Shown: in pieces, positions 34,404-43,082 of the stretch
Numbering within the stretch: position 1 is the first letter of the stretch
Layout: the number at the start of each line of letters is the position of its first letter
Assembly (NCBI GenBank): GCA_035293765.1
Contig: DATGMF010000029.1
Coordinates: forward strand, 33,822 to 97,821
Length of the DNA stretch: 64,000 nucleotides
Direction of reading: 5' to 3'
Source: DASRHT01 sp035293765
GTDB taxonomy: Bacteria > Chloroflexota > Ktedonobacteria > Ktedonobacterales > Ktedonobacteraceae
Made by a program: the position numbers and the translations under genes
Notes under the pieces: generated by a model
What the model was told of the DNA's origin: nothing
The model's database searches: none
The model's input: only the letters and a program-made list of their open reading frames with translations

Positions 34404-36092
34404 ATGGTCTATAGCCGACCATTCGATGTCGCCATCATTGGCGCTGGCATTGCGGGGCTCTCCGTGGCCTTGCGCTTGCCGCAACACATGCGGATTGCCC
34501 TTTTTACAAAGGGCCAGTTGGGCGAAAGCAACACGCGCTATGCTCAGGGAGGGCTGGCGGTGGCGCTGGGAGAGGATGACAGCCCTGAGCTGCATTTTCA
34601 GGATACTCTTGCCGCCGGCGCTGGTCTATGCGATGAGGAAGCTGTGCGCATTCTGGTTGAGCAGGCTCCGGCTGCCGTCCACTGGCTGATTCAGATGGGC
34701 GTGCGCTTTGATCGAGCGCAGCCTGGGAGCGATGCGCATATGACTTCTGATGGGCTGCTGCTGGGCCGTGAAGGGGCGCATAGTCGCTGGCGCGTGTTGC
34801 ACGCGGGGGGAGACGCTACCGGAGCGGAGATTGAGCGTGCGTTGATAGCGGCCTTGCGCGCCCGCTCCTCGGTTGTCTTGTATGAAGAGACGTATGTGAA
34901 TGAGCTTTTGATGCAGGATGGGAGTTGTGTGGGGGTACAGGCTGTTGATCGTAATGGGCACAGTTTCTCACTGCGTTCGCGTGCTACGGTACTGGCGAAC
35001 GGTGGCGCTGGCGGCCTCTGGCTACGCACCTCGAATCCGTCGGGGGCAACCGCCGATGGATTAGCCCTTGCCTTACGGGCGGGCGCGGCCCTGGCCGATC
35101 TTGAATTTATGCAATTCCACCCGACCGTTCTGACGGTGAATGCTACTGCGCACCTTATTTCAGAGGCGGTGAGGGGCGAGGGGGCTTACCTGCGCAATCA
35201 TGCCGGGGAACGTTTCATGCCGCGCTATAGCTCACAGGCTGAACTGGCCCCGCGTGATGTGGTGGCGCGCGCGATTTTGAGCGAGATGCTGCTCGAACAA
35301 ACAGATTATCAGTATCTTGACCTGCGCCATTTACCGGCTGATAAAATGCATGCTCGCTTCCCTACCATTTCTGCGCTTTGTCGTCAGCATGGGCTTGATC
35401 TGACCGCCGATCTGCTCCCCGTCGCTCCCGCCGCGCATTATTGTATGGGTGGAGTGATGGTCAATACGTACGGGCAAACGACCCTGCCAGGGCTGTACGC
35501 GGTCGGTGAAGTGGCTTGCACAGGCGTGCATGGCGCAAACAGGTTAGCCAGCAACTCGCTGCTAGAAGGGCTGGTCTACGGCGTTCGCGTGGCCGATGGA
35601 CTGGTGAGCGAACATGCAGGTTCCGCGGTCTCCGCTAGCCAATCTTTGTATCAGGCCACGACCCTGATTAGCTATGATAGTCCTTTGTTTTACAAATCGA
35701 CCTCCGGTAATGTGGATGATCGCTCAATGCAACAGGTCCGGCGTCGATTACAGCAAATCATGTGGCAGTTTGTTTCACTGGTACGCGACGAGCAAGGGCT
35801 ATTGGAGGCGCGTCAGCAGGTGCGGACCCTGTACCACATGCTGGCGAGTAATGCCGTTGCCGCCGAACCTGCCGGGAATCCATCACGGCAGGCAGAGATA
35901 GTCAATATGTTGCAGGTGGCAGAATTTGTGATTGCCGCCGCTCTGGAGCGGCGTGAGAGCCGGGGGAGCCACTGGCGTCAGGACTACCAGCTCACTGAGC
36001 AGCGTGAGGCCGGTCATCACTACGCTTTTCAACTTCAGAGCGCCAATGCTCATGCGCGCATGCCATTGATAGAGGGAGGACAGCATGTTTAA
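34404..36092 (+). CDS. nadB: L-aspartate oxidase
   Basis: 562 residues. Oxidises L-aspartate to iminoaspartate with FAD, the first step of de novo NAD synthesis. The N-terminal FAD site is IIGAGIAGLSVAL; RYAQGGLAVAL, GGAGGLWLRTSNPSGATADGLALALRAGA and the conserved EFMQFHPT follow, as does CTGVHGANRLASNSLLEG. Ribosome-binding site AGGGAGGAG upstream. Its 3' end overlaps nadC by 8 bases, so the two are translated together. It is soluble and acts with NadA. Confidence 0.96.
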   Translation: MVYSRPFDVAIIGAGIAGLSVALRLPQHMRIALFTKGQLGESNTRYAQGGLAVALGEDDSPELHFQDTLAAGAGLCDEEAVRILVEQAPAAVHWLIQMGVRFDRAQPGSDAHMTSDGLLLGREGAHSRWRVLHAGGDATGAEIERALIAALRARSSVVLYEETYVNELLMQDGSCVGVQAVDRNGHSFSLRSRATVLANGGAGGLWLRTSNPSGATADGLALALRAGAALADLEFMQFHPTVLTVNATAHLISEAVRGEGAYLRNHAGERFMPRYSSQAELAPRDVVARAILSEMLLEQTDYQYLDLRHLPADKMHARFPTISALCRQHGLDLTADLLPVAPAAHYCMGGVMVNTYGQTTLPGLYAVGEVACTGVHGANRLASNSLLEGLVYGVRVADGLVSEHAGSAVSASQSLYQATTLISYDSPLFYKSTSGNVDDRSMQQVRRRLQQIMWQFVSLVRDEQGLLEARQQVRTLYHMLASNAVAAEPAGNPSRQAEIVNMLQVAEFVIAAALERRESRGSHWRQDYQLTEQREAGHHYAFQLQSANAHARMPLIEGGQHV

Positions 36093-36927
36093 ACCACCGC
36101 TCGATCTGATCAAATGGGCGCTGGAGGAAGATGGAGCGGCAGCAGATATTACAACGCTTAGCACTGTTCCTGAGGACCAGTGGGCAGACGGGGTAATCGT
36201 TGCTCGTCCTGCGGGCGTTATCGCAGGTCTACCTGTAGCGGCTGAAACATTCCGCGCTCTTGATGAACGAGTTTCGGTCAACTTGCTGGTCCAGGATGGC
36301 GCCAGCGTCCAGGCGGGGGAAGCCCTGGCGCAGTTGAATGGTCCGGCCCGTGCCATCTTGAGCGCCGAACGTGTCGCGCTCAACTTTCTCGGTCGTCTCT
36401 CAGGCATTGCCACATTAACGGCCCGTTGCGTGCGTGCCATCGAAGGGACACAGGCGCGCATCCTCGACACGCGCAAAACGACTCCTGGATTGCGCAGCCT
36501 GGAAAAATACGCTGTGCTGATGGGTGGCGGTCAAAATCATCGATTCGGGCTAAGCGACGGCGTACTGATCAAAGATAACCATATCAAGGCCGCAGGCGGA
36601 ATCGCTCAGGCCATTACGGCGGCGCGGCGAACGGCTCAGCACCTGCTGAAGATCGAGGTCGAGTGCGAGACCATCGCGGAAGTGCAGCAGGCGCTAGAAA
36701 CCGGGGCGGATGTTGTGCTGCTCGACAATATGGATCTGGCAATGATGCGCAGCGCCGTTGAATACATCCGCCAGTATGCGCCGCAGACCCTGATCGAGGC
36801 TTCTGGTAGTATAGGCACCAACACTGATCGGCTGGCTGCCGTCGCGAGTACAGGCGTTGATTTCATCTCAATCGGCGCATTGACGCATTCGGCGCCCAAT
36901 TTCGATATCTCGCTGGAGTTCGCTTAG
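36085..36927 (+). CDS. nadC: Nicotinate-nucleotide pyrophosphorylase (quinolinate phosphoribosyltransferase)
   Basis: 280 residues. Converts quinolinate and PRPP to nicotinate mononucleotide, CO2 and pyrophosphate. Signature segments are ARILDTRKTTPGLRSLEKYAV, GGGQNHRFGLSDGVLIKDNH, VECETIAEVQQAL and IEASGSIGTN. GAGGGAGGA lies upstream within the end of nadB, and the 8-base overlap indicates translational coupling. Full length with no odd features. Confidence 0.96.
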   Translation: MFKPPLDLIKWALEEDGAAADITTLSTVPEDQWADGVIVARPAGVIAGLPVAAETFRALDERVSVNLLVQDGASVQAGEALAQLNGPARAILSAERVALNFLGRLSGIATLTARCVRAIEGTQARILDTRKTTPGLRSLEKYAVLMGGGQNHRFGLSDGVLIKDNHIKAAGGIAQAITAARRTAQHLLKIEVECETIAEVQQALETGADVVLLDNMDLAMMRSAVEYIRQYAPQTLIEASGSIGTNTDRLAAVASTGVDFISIGALTHSAPNFDISLEFA

Positions 36928-37069
36928 CGGGCCAGGGTGGAGGAGAAAAGCAGAGCGAGGGGAAGGGCGAGGACAAGCCTCACCTGGAAATTCCGCCAGC
37001 CTTCGTTGCTGCCGCAGCTAGCAGGGCGAGGGCAAGCCTCGCCCCTACAGCATCCTAAGGAGGAAATTT
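36928..37069. repeat. Hairpin repeats inside the nad operon
   Basis: 142 bases between nadC and nadA hold a perfect palindrome GGGCGAGG-x5-CCTCGCCC (37023-37043) and a decayed relative (36975-36994 area) with the same GGGCGAGGxCAAGCCTC core. The stretch reads CTCGCCCCTACAG at its end, like repeats elsewhere. It could reduce or stabilise nadA mRNA. Confidence 0.6.
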
Positions 37070-38257
37070 ATGGCTATCAAGACTGAATGTGCGGAGAGTC
37101 AGGAGGCGCGTGTCCTGCCGTTGCTCTCGCCAACGACGCGCGCCAGGCATGACCTGTCTAAGCGTATTGACGGTATTCCGCGCTATTATGCGGAGATGGA
37201 TGGCGAGGAGATGGATCGGCGCATTGCTACGGCGAAGGAGAAGCTGGGCGCTCGACTGGTGATCCTGGGGCATCACTACCAGCGCGACGAGATTATCAAA
37301 TATGCTGATTACCGGGGCGACTCGTTCAAGCTGGCGCAACTGGCGGCGGCTCGCCCTGAAGCTGATTATATCGTCTTCTGCGGCGTCCATTTTATGGCTG
37401 AGAGCGCCGACATTCTCAGCGGTCCTCATCAAAAGGTGATCCTGCCCAATCCCGCTGCTGGCTGCTCCATGGCGGATATGGCTAATATCGCGGAAGTCGA
37501 GGAATGCTGGCAAATGTTGCACGAGGTGCTGGGTGAAGATGCCGGCATTATCCCCGTGACCTATATGAACTCTGCCGCGAACCTCAAAGCCTTCTGTGGG
37601 CGCAACGGCGGTATCGTCTGCACATCATCCAATGCGCCAGCCGTGATGAAATGGGCCTTTAGCCAGGGCAAACGCGTCCTCTTCTTCCCCGATGAGCATC
37701 TTGGTCGCAATACCGGCCTGAAGTACGGCATTCTAGAGAGCCAGATGGCGGTCTGGAATCCTAAAGATCCCATGTCTTCTGAAGATGCTAAGGAGGAGAT
37801 AGAGCGCGCCCGCATTATTCTGTGGAAGGGCTACTGCTCGACCCATATGCGTTTCAACGTGCAACAGATCAGCAAGGCGCGTGCGGAGTATCCCGATATC
37901 AAGATCCTGGTACACCCTGAATGCCGTCGCGAGGTGGTTGAAGCCGCCGATCTCTACGGCTCTACCGAGTACATCATCCGGCAAATTGAGCGCGCCCCGG
38001 CTGGCAGCCAGTGGGGAGTTGCGACCGAGATTAACCTCGTGCATCGTCTCGCCCAGGAGCATCCTGAGCAGTTCATCTTCTGTCTCGACCCGATTGTCTG
38101 TCCCTGCTCCACCATGTACCGCATCCATCCCGCCTATCTCGCCTGGGTGCTGGAGGCTCTGCTGGAAGACGAGGTGATCAACCAGGTGAGCGTGGATGAG
38201 GAGATGGCCCACTGGGCGCGGGTGGCGCTGGAACGTATGCTTGCGCAGGTAGGATAA
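37070..38257 (+). CDS. nadA: Quinolinate synthase
   Basis: 395 residues. Condenses iminoaspartate with dihydroxyacetone phosphate to quinolinate, using a 4Fe-4S cluster. Cysteines in the expected positions are in YIVFCGVHFMAE, GGIVCTSSNAP and DPIVCPCSTMYRIHP. HHYQRDEI, STHMRFNV and HPECRREVVEAAD are family motifs. An AAGGAGG site precedes the ATG. It is separated from nadC by a repeat-rich gap of 142 bases but is in the same direction, completing nadBCA. Length is in the upper range of the family. Confidence 0.96.
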   Translation: MAIKTECAESQEARVLPLLSPTTRARHDLSKRIDGIPRYYAEMDGEEMDRRIATAKEKLGARLVILGHHYQRDEIIKYADYRGDSFKLAQLAAARPEADYIVFCGVHFMAESADILSGPHQKVILPNPAAGCSMADMANIAEVEECWQMLHEVLGEDAGIIPVTYMNSAANLKAFCGRNGGIVCTSSNAPAVMKWAFSQGKRVLFFPDEHLGRNTGLKYGILESQMAVWNPKDPMSSEDAKEEIERARIILWKGYCSTHMRFNVQQISKARAEYPDIKILVHPECRREVVEAADLYGSTEYIIRQIERAPAGSQWGVATEINLVHRLAQEHPEQFIFCLDPIVCPCSTMYRIHPAYLAWVLEALLEDEVINQVSVDEEMAHWARVALERMLAQVG

Positions 38258-38300
38258 TCTATGGTGGCGTATTGATATGTAGGCATGCTGTCCATAAAAG

Positions 38301-38660
38301 CTAAAAGTGGTTTGGATGGATAGCATGCAGTCGTAAATAGTGACGTAAATCGTGACCTTCAAGCCATTCCTGAACAAGATATTCGTATTGAGCATCTCTC
38401 CAGTGGTCATAGACATGCGGTATATTATTATTCTGCATTTTGGCAAGTTGTATTAATTTCATTTCTCGTTTGATACCTGCTTTACGGATGCGGATAGAGC
38501 GCATTTCCTGCACTGATTTATCAAATGCTTTGTATCTGGTACCCCACTCTTCTACTACAAAATATAATTTGCCTCTAATACGAATTGTGCTCTGAGCTGT
38601 ATAAAGCCGCCCCCGATATTTGAATTGCTCGGGATTATTGAAAAATTGCTTCTTGGACAT
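38301..38660 (-). pseudogene. Truncated protein-kinase-like gene
   Basis: 119 residues that resemble only the N-lobe of a Ser/Thr kinase-like domain: strands YRGRLYTAQSTIRI and LYFVVEEWGTRYKAFD, a helix, then NIPHVYDHWRDAQYEYLVQEWLEGHDLRHYL, which corresponds to the hinge region. The catalytic loop (HRD), DFG and C-lobe are absent because the frame stops after HPNHF. The glycine loop and VAIK lysine are also not clear. Composition is more A+T-rich than its neighbours. Most likely a gene remnant, less likely a small regulator. Confidence 0.5.
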
Positions 38661-38910
38661 AAAGAGCTTCCTTACAAGAGATGCTGCCGATAAACATTTA
38701 ATAAAGCAATACGCATCTTGTTTCTTGTGCAGTGGATAATATATTAATACAGAATGATCCCTTTTGGTATTTTTAGAAGATTTATTGGTACTTTTGTCGA
38801 AATCCCCTGTGGAATAGTTCTTGTCGGTACCATGTTCTCATTGGTGAAGGCAGAACATCAAAGGAGTAATCCGTGTTCTGCTTTATTTGAATGTTGAAGG
38901 AGAAATTGTC

Positions 38911-39411
38911 ATGAGTGATACAGAGAAGATTCAGCCTCAGCAGCCTGCACCAGATTTTACGCTTCCTGCGGTTGGAAGCGATGATATTGTGAAAAATGGT
39001 CAGGTCCACTTGCAGGACCTTAAAGGAAAAACAACCGTCCTTTATTTCTATCCAAAAGACGATACGCCCGGATGTACGAAGGAAGCGTGCGCATTCCGCG
39101 ATGCCAATCGCGAGATGCAGAAGCGCGGCGTGGTCGTGCTGGGCGTGAGCGCCGATGACGTTGCGTCCCATAAGGAATTTGCCGAGAAATACCAGCTCCC
39201 CTTCCCTTTGTTGGCCGATACCGATACCACCGTTTCCCAGCTCTACGGCGTCTGGAAGGAGAAAAATTTCTATGGCAAAAAATATATCGGCGTCAGCCGT
39301 GAGACTTTTTTAATCGACAAAGAAGGCATCGTGCGCAAAATCTGGCACCAGGTCAAGCCGGACGAGCATGCCGAAGAGGTGCTGGCTGCCATCGAGGAGC
39401 TACATCTTTAG
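38911..39411 (+). CDS. bcp: Thioredoxin-dependent peroxiredoxin (Bcp)
   Basis: 166 residues. Reduces hydrogen and organic peroxides in the cytoplasm. Peroxidatic C55 in PKDDTPGCTKEAC and the resolving C60 five residues later fit the atypical 2-Cys Bcp/PrxQ type. The usual AFRD and YGVWKEKNFYGKKYIGVSRETFLID segments are present. ATG 38911 follows AAGGAG at the right distance; an earlier ATG adds eight residues without a site. A 13-bp stem lies just after the gene. Confidence 0.95.
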   Translation: MSDTEKIQPQQPAPDFTLPAVGSDDIVKNGQVHLQDLKGKTTVLYFYPKDDTPGCTKEACAFRDANREMQKRGVVVLGVSADDVASHKEFAEKYQLPFPLLADTDTTVSQLYGVWKEKNFYGKKYIGVSRETFLIDKEGIVRKIWHQVKPDEHAEEVLAAIEELHL

Positions 39412-39426
39412 CATAAGCAATAGCTT

Positions 39427-39463
39427 TTTAGAGGGTGTGACCATATCGACCACACCCTCTAAA
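39427..39463. terminator. Perfect 13-bp hairpin after bcp
   Basis: TTTAGAGGGTGTG (39427-39439) pairs with CACACCCTCTAAA (39451-39463), 11-base loop. There is no T-run after it on the plus strand. It probably protects or ends the bcp transcript. A second hairpin (39603-39613 with 39628-39638) follows the end of the convergent ThiF-like gene. Confidence 0.5.
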
Positions 39464-39654
39464 CTATCAGGGAGCTCCAGCCCCTTCCTACTGAAAAATG
39501 TTAGCCGCTTCAGGTTGAGCAGCAAGCAGGAGCAGGATTTCCTCGATCTCCTGCCAGACCAGCTCCTCCGCCTGGGTCCTGGTTAGTAACTCTTGATTTG
39601 TGGGCTACTCCTTGCTCTATAGCAATGAAGGAGTAGCCTGAAAGCCCTGAAGCT

Positions 39655-40308
39655 TTACTGGTAAGTAATCTTGAGATCATTCCAGGTAAGCTCAAGGCCG
39701 TTGCGTTGCCCTGTCTTGAGAAAATCGGTGATAGCGCGCACAGCCAGAGCCGTCAGGGCCAGGGCGAACGGGCGTGTAAGTGGATAATCACAGGGATCGC
39801 CAGGTGTCTCCTGAGGAACCTGGTAATCCGGCTCCCATATGCCGTTGCCGTACAGGCCATCGCCGCTAAAGCCAACATGCAAGCAGGGCAAATTGAGCGT
39901 GCGTGTAGCCTCGCTTACCGCCGCTCGACCGGCCCGATTATCGAACGCATCCACCACCAGAGCGCTACCTTGCAGTAAATTGTGCGCGTTCGCTGTCGTC
40001 AGTTCTATTACCACCGGTTCAAGCTTCGCCTGCACTGAGCGATAGAGCGTATTTGCCAATGCGCGCGCTTTAGGAGCTCCCACCTCGGCCCGGCTGTACG
40101 GCTGCGTGGAGAGGTTGCGCATCTCGACTCGATCTTTATCAATCAGTTTGATGTGCGAGAAGCCCATGCGTGCCAATGTTTCGGTCAGATTGCCGCCCAA
40201 CGCGCCGGCTCCGCAAATGGTGATAGCCTGATCCGCAAAAGAGCTGAGCGAGGCATGCCGCTCTTCATGAAAAAAGGGGCTATTGGGATTCAAGTTGTGC
40301 TGCGTCAT
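39655..40308 (-). CDS. ThiF/E1-like adenylyltransferase
   Basis: 217 residues, a Rossmann-type E1/ThiF/MoeB domain. Nucleotide loop G33-A-G35-A-L-G38, ribose-binding D57 in LIDKD, catalytic lysine K80 in VGAPKA, and D123 in VVDAFDNR are present. The usual NLxRQ reads NLSTQ, so the arginine is missing. A candidate catalytic cysteine is C173 in GDPCDYPLTRP. There is no C-terminal rhodanese or zinc site. Such enzymes adenylate the C-terminus of ubiquitin-like proteins, and a 72-residue candidate is encoded at the 5' end of this operon. It starts after GAGGAAG, 22 bases behind the preceding gene. Confidence 0.87.
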   Translation of the reverse strand: MTQHNLNPNSPFFHEERHASLSSFADQAITICGAGALGGNLTETLARMGFSHIKLIDKDRVEMRNLSTQPYSRAEVGAPKARALANTLYRSVQAKLEPVVIELTTANAHNLLQGSALVVDAFDNRAGRAAVSEATRTLNLPCLHVGFSGDGLYGNGIWEPDYQVPQETPGDPCDYPLTRPFALALTALAVRAITDFLKTGQRNGLELTWNDLKITYQ

Positions 40309-40330
40309 GGCGTGCTTCCTCTTTTTTTAT

Positions 40331-41332
40331 TTAGCGCGACCAGGGTGAGCCGGTCATCACATTTACCAGGCTCGTCAGATCAAAGTCCCGGTCGCGTCCG
40401 CTCAGACAGATGCCGCTAGAAACCACGGAGAGATTCGGGTCGATGGTCGAGCGATAGCGGCGTCTCTGCCCCTGCTCGCTCCATTCCACGACGATATGGC
40501 CGATGGAGCCGTCTGTATTGCTAATCTCGCTATAGCTATGCAAGATGGCATCGGCTTTGCTGAGGGCATGGTGCAGACGCTCTTCTAGCGTGCGGCGCTT
40601 TTTTTGTGCATGCAACCACTCCACTTGTCTCTGATGATCGCGCTGGCGTTCCTTGATTTGCCGTTTGCGTTCGGCTTCGGCCTGCCGGCGGCGCTCTTTT
40701 TCTAATGCTGCCTCAAGCTCACGAATTTGCCAGTAGAGCAGCGCCAGCCGCTCTGAACCGGTCAAGCCTGGCAGGCGCCGTTCTGGCTCCTCCCCCTTCG
40801 CTGCGGCATCGCGCAGCCACTCTGCGTGCGTGGGATCGGCCTGCGCATCTGGCCCATCAAACCAGAGAGTGCTGCCATCTACGCGCACAATGATGCGCTC
40901 GAAGCGATCAGCCCCGTTGGTCGGGTCGCAGAGGAAGACGGGCAGCGGTTCCGCGTGCAAGCCGAAACGCTGGCGCGCATCGCTATCATTAAAGGGAAGC
41001 GCCCACCATGTTCCCGGTCGCTGTGGCGTTGGATCGGGCCACAGCAGCACCATGCGCAGCGCCGGGAACAGTTCAAGATACTTCCCACGCTCCCACGGCA
41101 GCGCCTCGCCCAGCACTTCCGCCTCGCGCTCGTTCACCGGACGAAAGCGCCCCCAGCCCACAAATTCGCTGCGGGGCTTAAATTCGTGGATCATGCCGCC
41201 GAGCCGCGTGCGGATCTTCCCGCTGGGCAATAATGGGGCAAGAATCTCGCGTTGCAGCAGGGCGTTGCTCTCCTGGTTGAGGCGGGCGACGAGATCGCGC
41301 GCGTTCACTTTTGGCTTGCGCTGGTTAGTCAT
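40331..41332 (-). CDS. Coiled-coil protein of unknown function in the TROVE operon
   Basis: 333 residues. An N-terminal region of about 180 residues contains GWGRFRPVNEREAEVLGEALPWERGKYLELFP and WWALPFND. It is followed by a long, strongly charged coiled coil (about 205-265, rich in Arg/Lys/Glu/Gln) and a C-terminal beta part (SIGHIVVEWSEQGQRRRYRSTI). The basic coiled coil could bind RNA or a partner. Start at ATG 41332 after AGAGGAAG; a longer frame begins inside the terminator-like hairpin. It lies between the TROVE and ThiF genes. I do not recognise the family. Confidence 0.72.
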   Translation of the reverse strand: MTNQRKPKVNARDLVARLNQESNALLQREILAPLLPSGKIRTRLGGMIHEFKPRSEFVGWGRFRPVNEREAEVLGEALPWERGKYLELFPALRMVLLWPDPTPQRPGTWWALPFNDSDARQRFGLHAEPLPVFLCDPTNGADRFERIIVRVDGSTLWFDGPDAQADPTHAEWLRDAAAKGEEPERRLPGLTGSERLALLYWQIRELEAALEKERRRQAEAERKRQIKERQRDHQRQVEWLHAQKKRRTLEERLHHALSKADAILHSYSEISNTDGSIGHIVVEWSEQGQRRRYRSTIDPNLSVVSSGICLSGRDRDFDLTSLVNVMTGSPWSR

Positions 41333-41349
41333 AGGACTTCCTCTACTAT

Positions 41350-41389
41350 AAAAAGGGAGCACCTGTAGAGCATCTCTACAAATACTCCC
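41350..41389 (-). terminator. Terminator-like hairpin inside the operon
   Basis: On the minus strand GGGAGTA pairs with TGCTCCC and TGTAGAG with CTCTACA (one internal TT/GG mismatch, 3-base loop), followed by five T. It stands directly behind the TROVE gene. It may let RNA and TROVE be made in excess over the two downstream genes. Confidence 0.72.
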
Positions 41390-41394
41390 CTTTC

Positions 41395-42858
41395 TCATAC
41401 CTGCACTACCTGCTTCGGACGCTCAGGCAGCAGATACCCCAAAATCAGTTCCACGAGTTCGGCCTTGCTTGGCATAGCAAGCAATGGGAGAACGTTCGGC
41501 AGGGCGTAATAGTCCCCCTGGAACTGGTAGCGCATCACCTCGATGCCACGACCCTGCAAGCCCGTTACAAAGCTGTGATTAGCCCCGCCGACCTGCACGA
41601 TAATTACTGACAGAGCGGTCTTCATCACTGCCCCGTATTCCGCCCACGCGTCGCGGAAGTAAGGAGCGGTATTCTCTCCCTCGTCGGTGACAATCACTAC
41701 CTGCTCGGCGTAGACGTGGTCGCGCGTCATCTTCGCCAGGGCGGCCCCGATGCTGGTGCTACCGTTGGCCTTGATGAACTTGAACGCCTTCTCCCAGTCG
41801 CTCAGGGCTGGACGCTGACCCTTCTTGACCTCCGCTTTAACCTCAAAGGCCACTGTATCGAAGGCGTAGACATGGAAGTCTGCCGTAATGACTGCGCTCA
41901 CCAGGGCGGCAAGTTGCTTTGCCACCTCGATTGCGGAAGTCATTGAGCTGCTCTTGTCCACGAAAAGCGCGGTCGCACGCTTGATCTCGACCTTAGCGGC
42001 GATGCGCTTATCGGTCACTTCGGTCAGGATGCGCTCGCTCTCCTCGTCCAGTTGCGCGGCCTCGATAGCCTTCTTCGCCTTCATGGTGGAGACGCGCTTA
42101 TCGCTTGCCGCCTCAGCCAGCTTCTGATCGATCAGCGCCTTCACATCCCTGTCATTCATAGCCCCCCGGCGCTTCAGTGCCGCCATGTTGTTGATGACTT
42201 CCTGAGGCGACATCGAGTTGATCAGCGCCACAAGCAGCGCCGGCGTGACGTGCTTGATCGCGCCGATAGCCGTGGTATAGGGAATCCTGTTGTCAAGGAT
42301 GATCAACGCTTGCTCTTCCGCGCTCTCCGCCTTCGCCAGCTTTTTGAGCGCCGCCAGAGGGCTATCTTCCGGTGGCTGCTCGTCAAACAGGATGGCCTGT
42401 GCGCGCGGTCCGGGCTTCAGGCGCAGGCTGGCATAGAGATGCTTCAGATCATCGCGGGCGCGCAATGCCGCACCATCAAACTGTCGCACATTATCCTCGC
42501 GCGTCTTGAGATAGTGAGCGATGGCGCTTTTCAGCGAGCGCGGCGCCTTGCCGATGACGCGCTTGCTATGATCAAGCACACGCGCAACCTCGTAGGGCGC
42601 GAGCTTCTGCAACAATACCCAGGCGGCCTCGCGGAACTCGCTAAATTCGCTTGTTGCTAGATGTGAGACAAACAAAACCCTGTGATCCCGCACTTCTCCT
42701 TTGTCGAAGTACCAGGGAGCCAGATGGCCATAGAAAAGCGGATCGCGCTCCAGCGCGCTGGTGTGCAGGGGCGCGAGCTCTTCAAGCTTGCGGTGTGGCG
42801 TGATCAGGAATGAATTGAGGATCTGGACGCGCACATCCTGCTCGTTCGTCTGTGTCAT
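41395..42858 (-). CDS. Ro60/TROVE-like protein with vWA domain
   Basis: 487 residues. The N-terminal 290 residues are helical repeats. The block ALLVALINSMSPQEVINNMAALKRRGA near 208-233 matches the TROVE pattern. The C-terminal vWA domain carries a MIDAS: D301-x-S303-x-S305 in VDKSSSM and a later TDEGEN. Ro60 proteins form a ring that binds Y RNAs on its outside and misfolded RNA in its centre. Three Y-RNA-like genes lie directly upstream on the same strand, which strongly supports the call. The protein is shorter and more divergent than Deinococcus Rsr. Confidence 0.82.
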   Translation of the reverse strand: MTQTNEQDVRVQILNSFLITPHRKLEELAPLHTSALERDPLFYGHLAPWYFDKGEVRDHRVLFVSHLATSEFSEFREAAWVLLQKLAPYEVARVLDHSKRVIGKAPRSLKSAIAHYLKTREDNVRQFDGAALRARDDLKHLYASLRLKPGPRAQAILFDEQPPEDSPLAALKKLAKAESAEEQALIILDNRIPYTTAIGAIKHVTPALLVALINSMSPQEVINNMAALKRRGAMNDRDVKALIDQKLAEAASDKRVSTMKAKKAIEAAQLDEESERILTEVTDKRIAAKVEIKRATALFVDKSSSMTSAIEVAKQLAALVSAVITADFHVYAFDTVAFEVKAEVKKGQRPALSDWEKAFKFIKANGSTSIGAALAKMTRDHVYAEQVVIVTDEGENTAPYFRDAWAEYGAVMKTALSVIIVQVGGANHSFVTGLQGRGIEVMRYQFQGDYYALPNVLPLLAMPSKAELVELILGYLLPERPKQVVQV

Positions 42859-42886
42859 CTCTCACCACCTCTATTGAAGATATAGA

Positions 42887-43051
42887 CAAGCCAGGGCGCG
42901 CGAGTCGAAGGAGCCTTAGAACAAAACGCCGCTCTACCTCTGAGCTACAGCCCCATGCAACGGGGCTGGTGAGATTCGAACTCACGCCATGCGGGTTGAC
43001 AGCCCAAGTTTGTGTTTGTAAGCTCATCAAGTAAGAGCGCACCCCAGCCTG
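42887..43051 (-). ncRNA. Y-RNA-like RNA containing a permuted tRNA module, Asp-type anticodon GUC
   Basis: The ends form a 15-bp helix (42887-42901 with 43037-43051), with several G-U pairs replacing the G-C pairs of its sister RNA. Inside, in RNA order: anticodon arm (43007-42991, loop CTGTCAA, anticodon GTC), 5-base variable loop, T arm (42985-42969, loop TTCGAAT), acceptor 3' strand CAGCCCC, discriminator G, 6-base loop, acceptor 5' strand GGGGCTG, TA, and D arm (GCTC/GAGC, 42945-42931). The D loop AGAGGTA keeps A14, G18, G19 and A21. C48 can pair with G15. The 3' arm has CCTTCGACTC. It ends 28 bases before the TROVE start codon. Confidence 0.85.
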
Positions 43052-43082
43052 AATATTGCCAGATAATTTCAAAGAATAGACC

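Noticed and set aside
37733..38446. Open minus-strand frame of 237 codons opposite nadA
   Set aside because: It mirrors the well-supported nadA reading frame and its product resembles nothing.
39488..39598. A protein-like minus-strand stretch ending AAQPEAANIFQ between bcp and the ThiF-like gene
   Set aside because: An in-frame stop about 35 codons upstream and no start codon or ribosome-binding site; at best a remnant.
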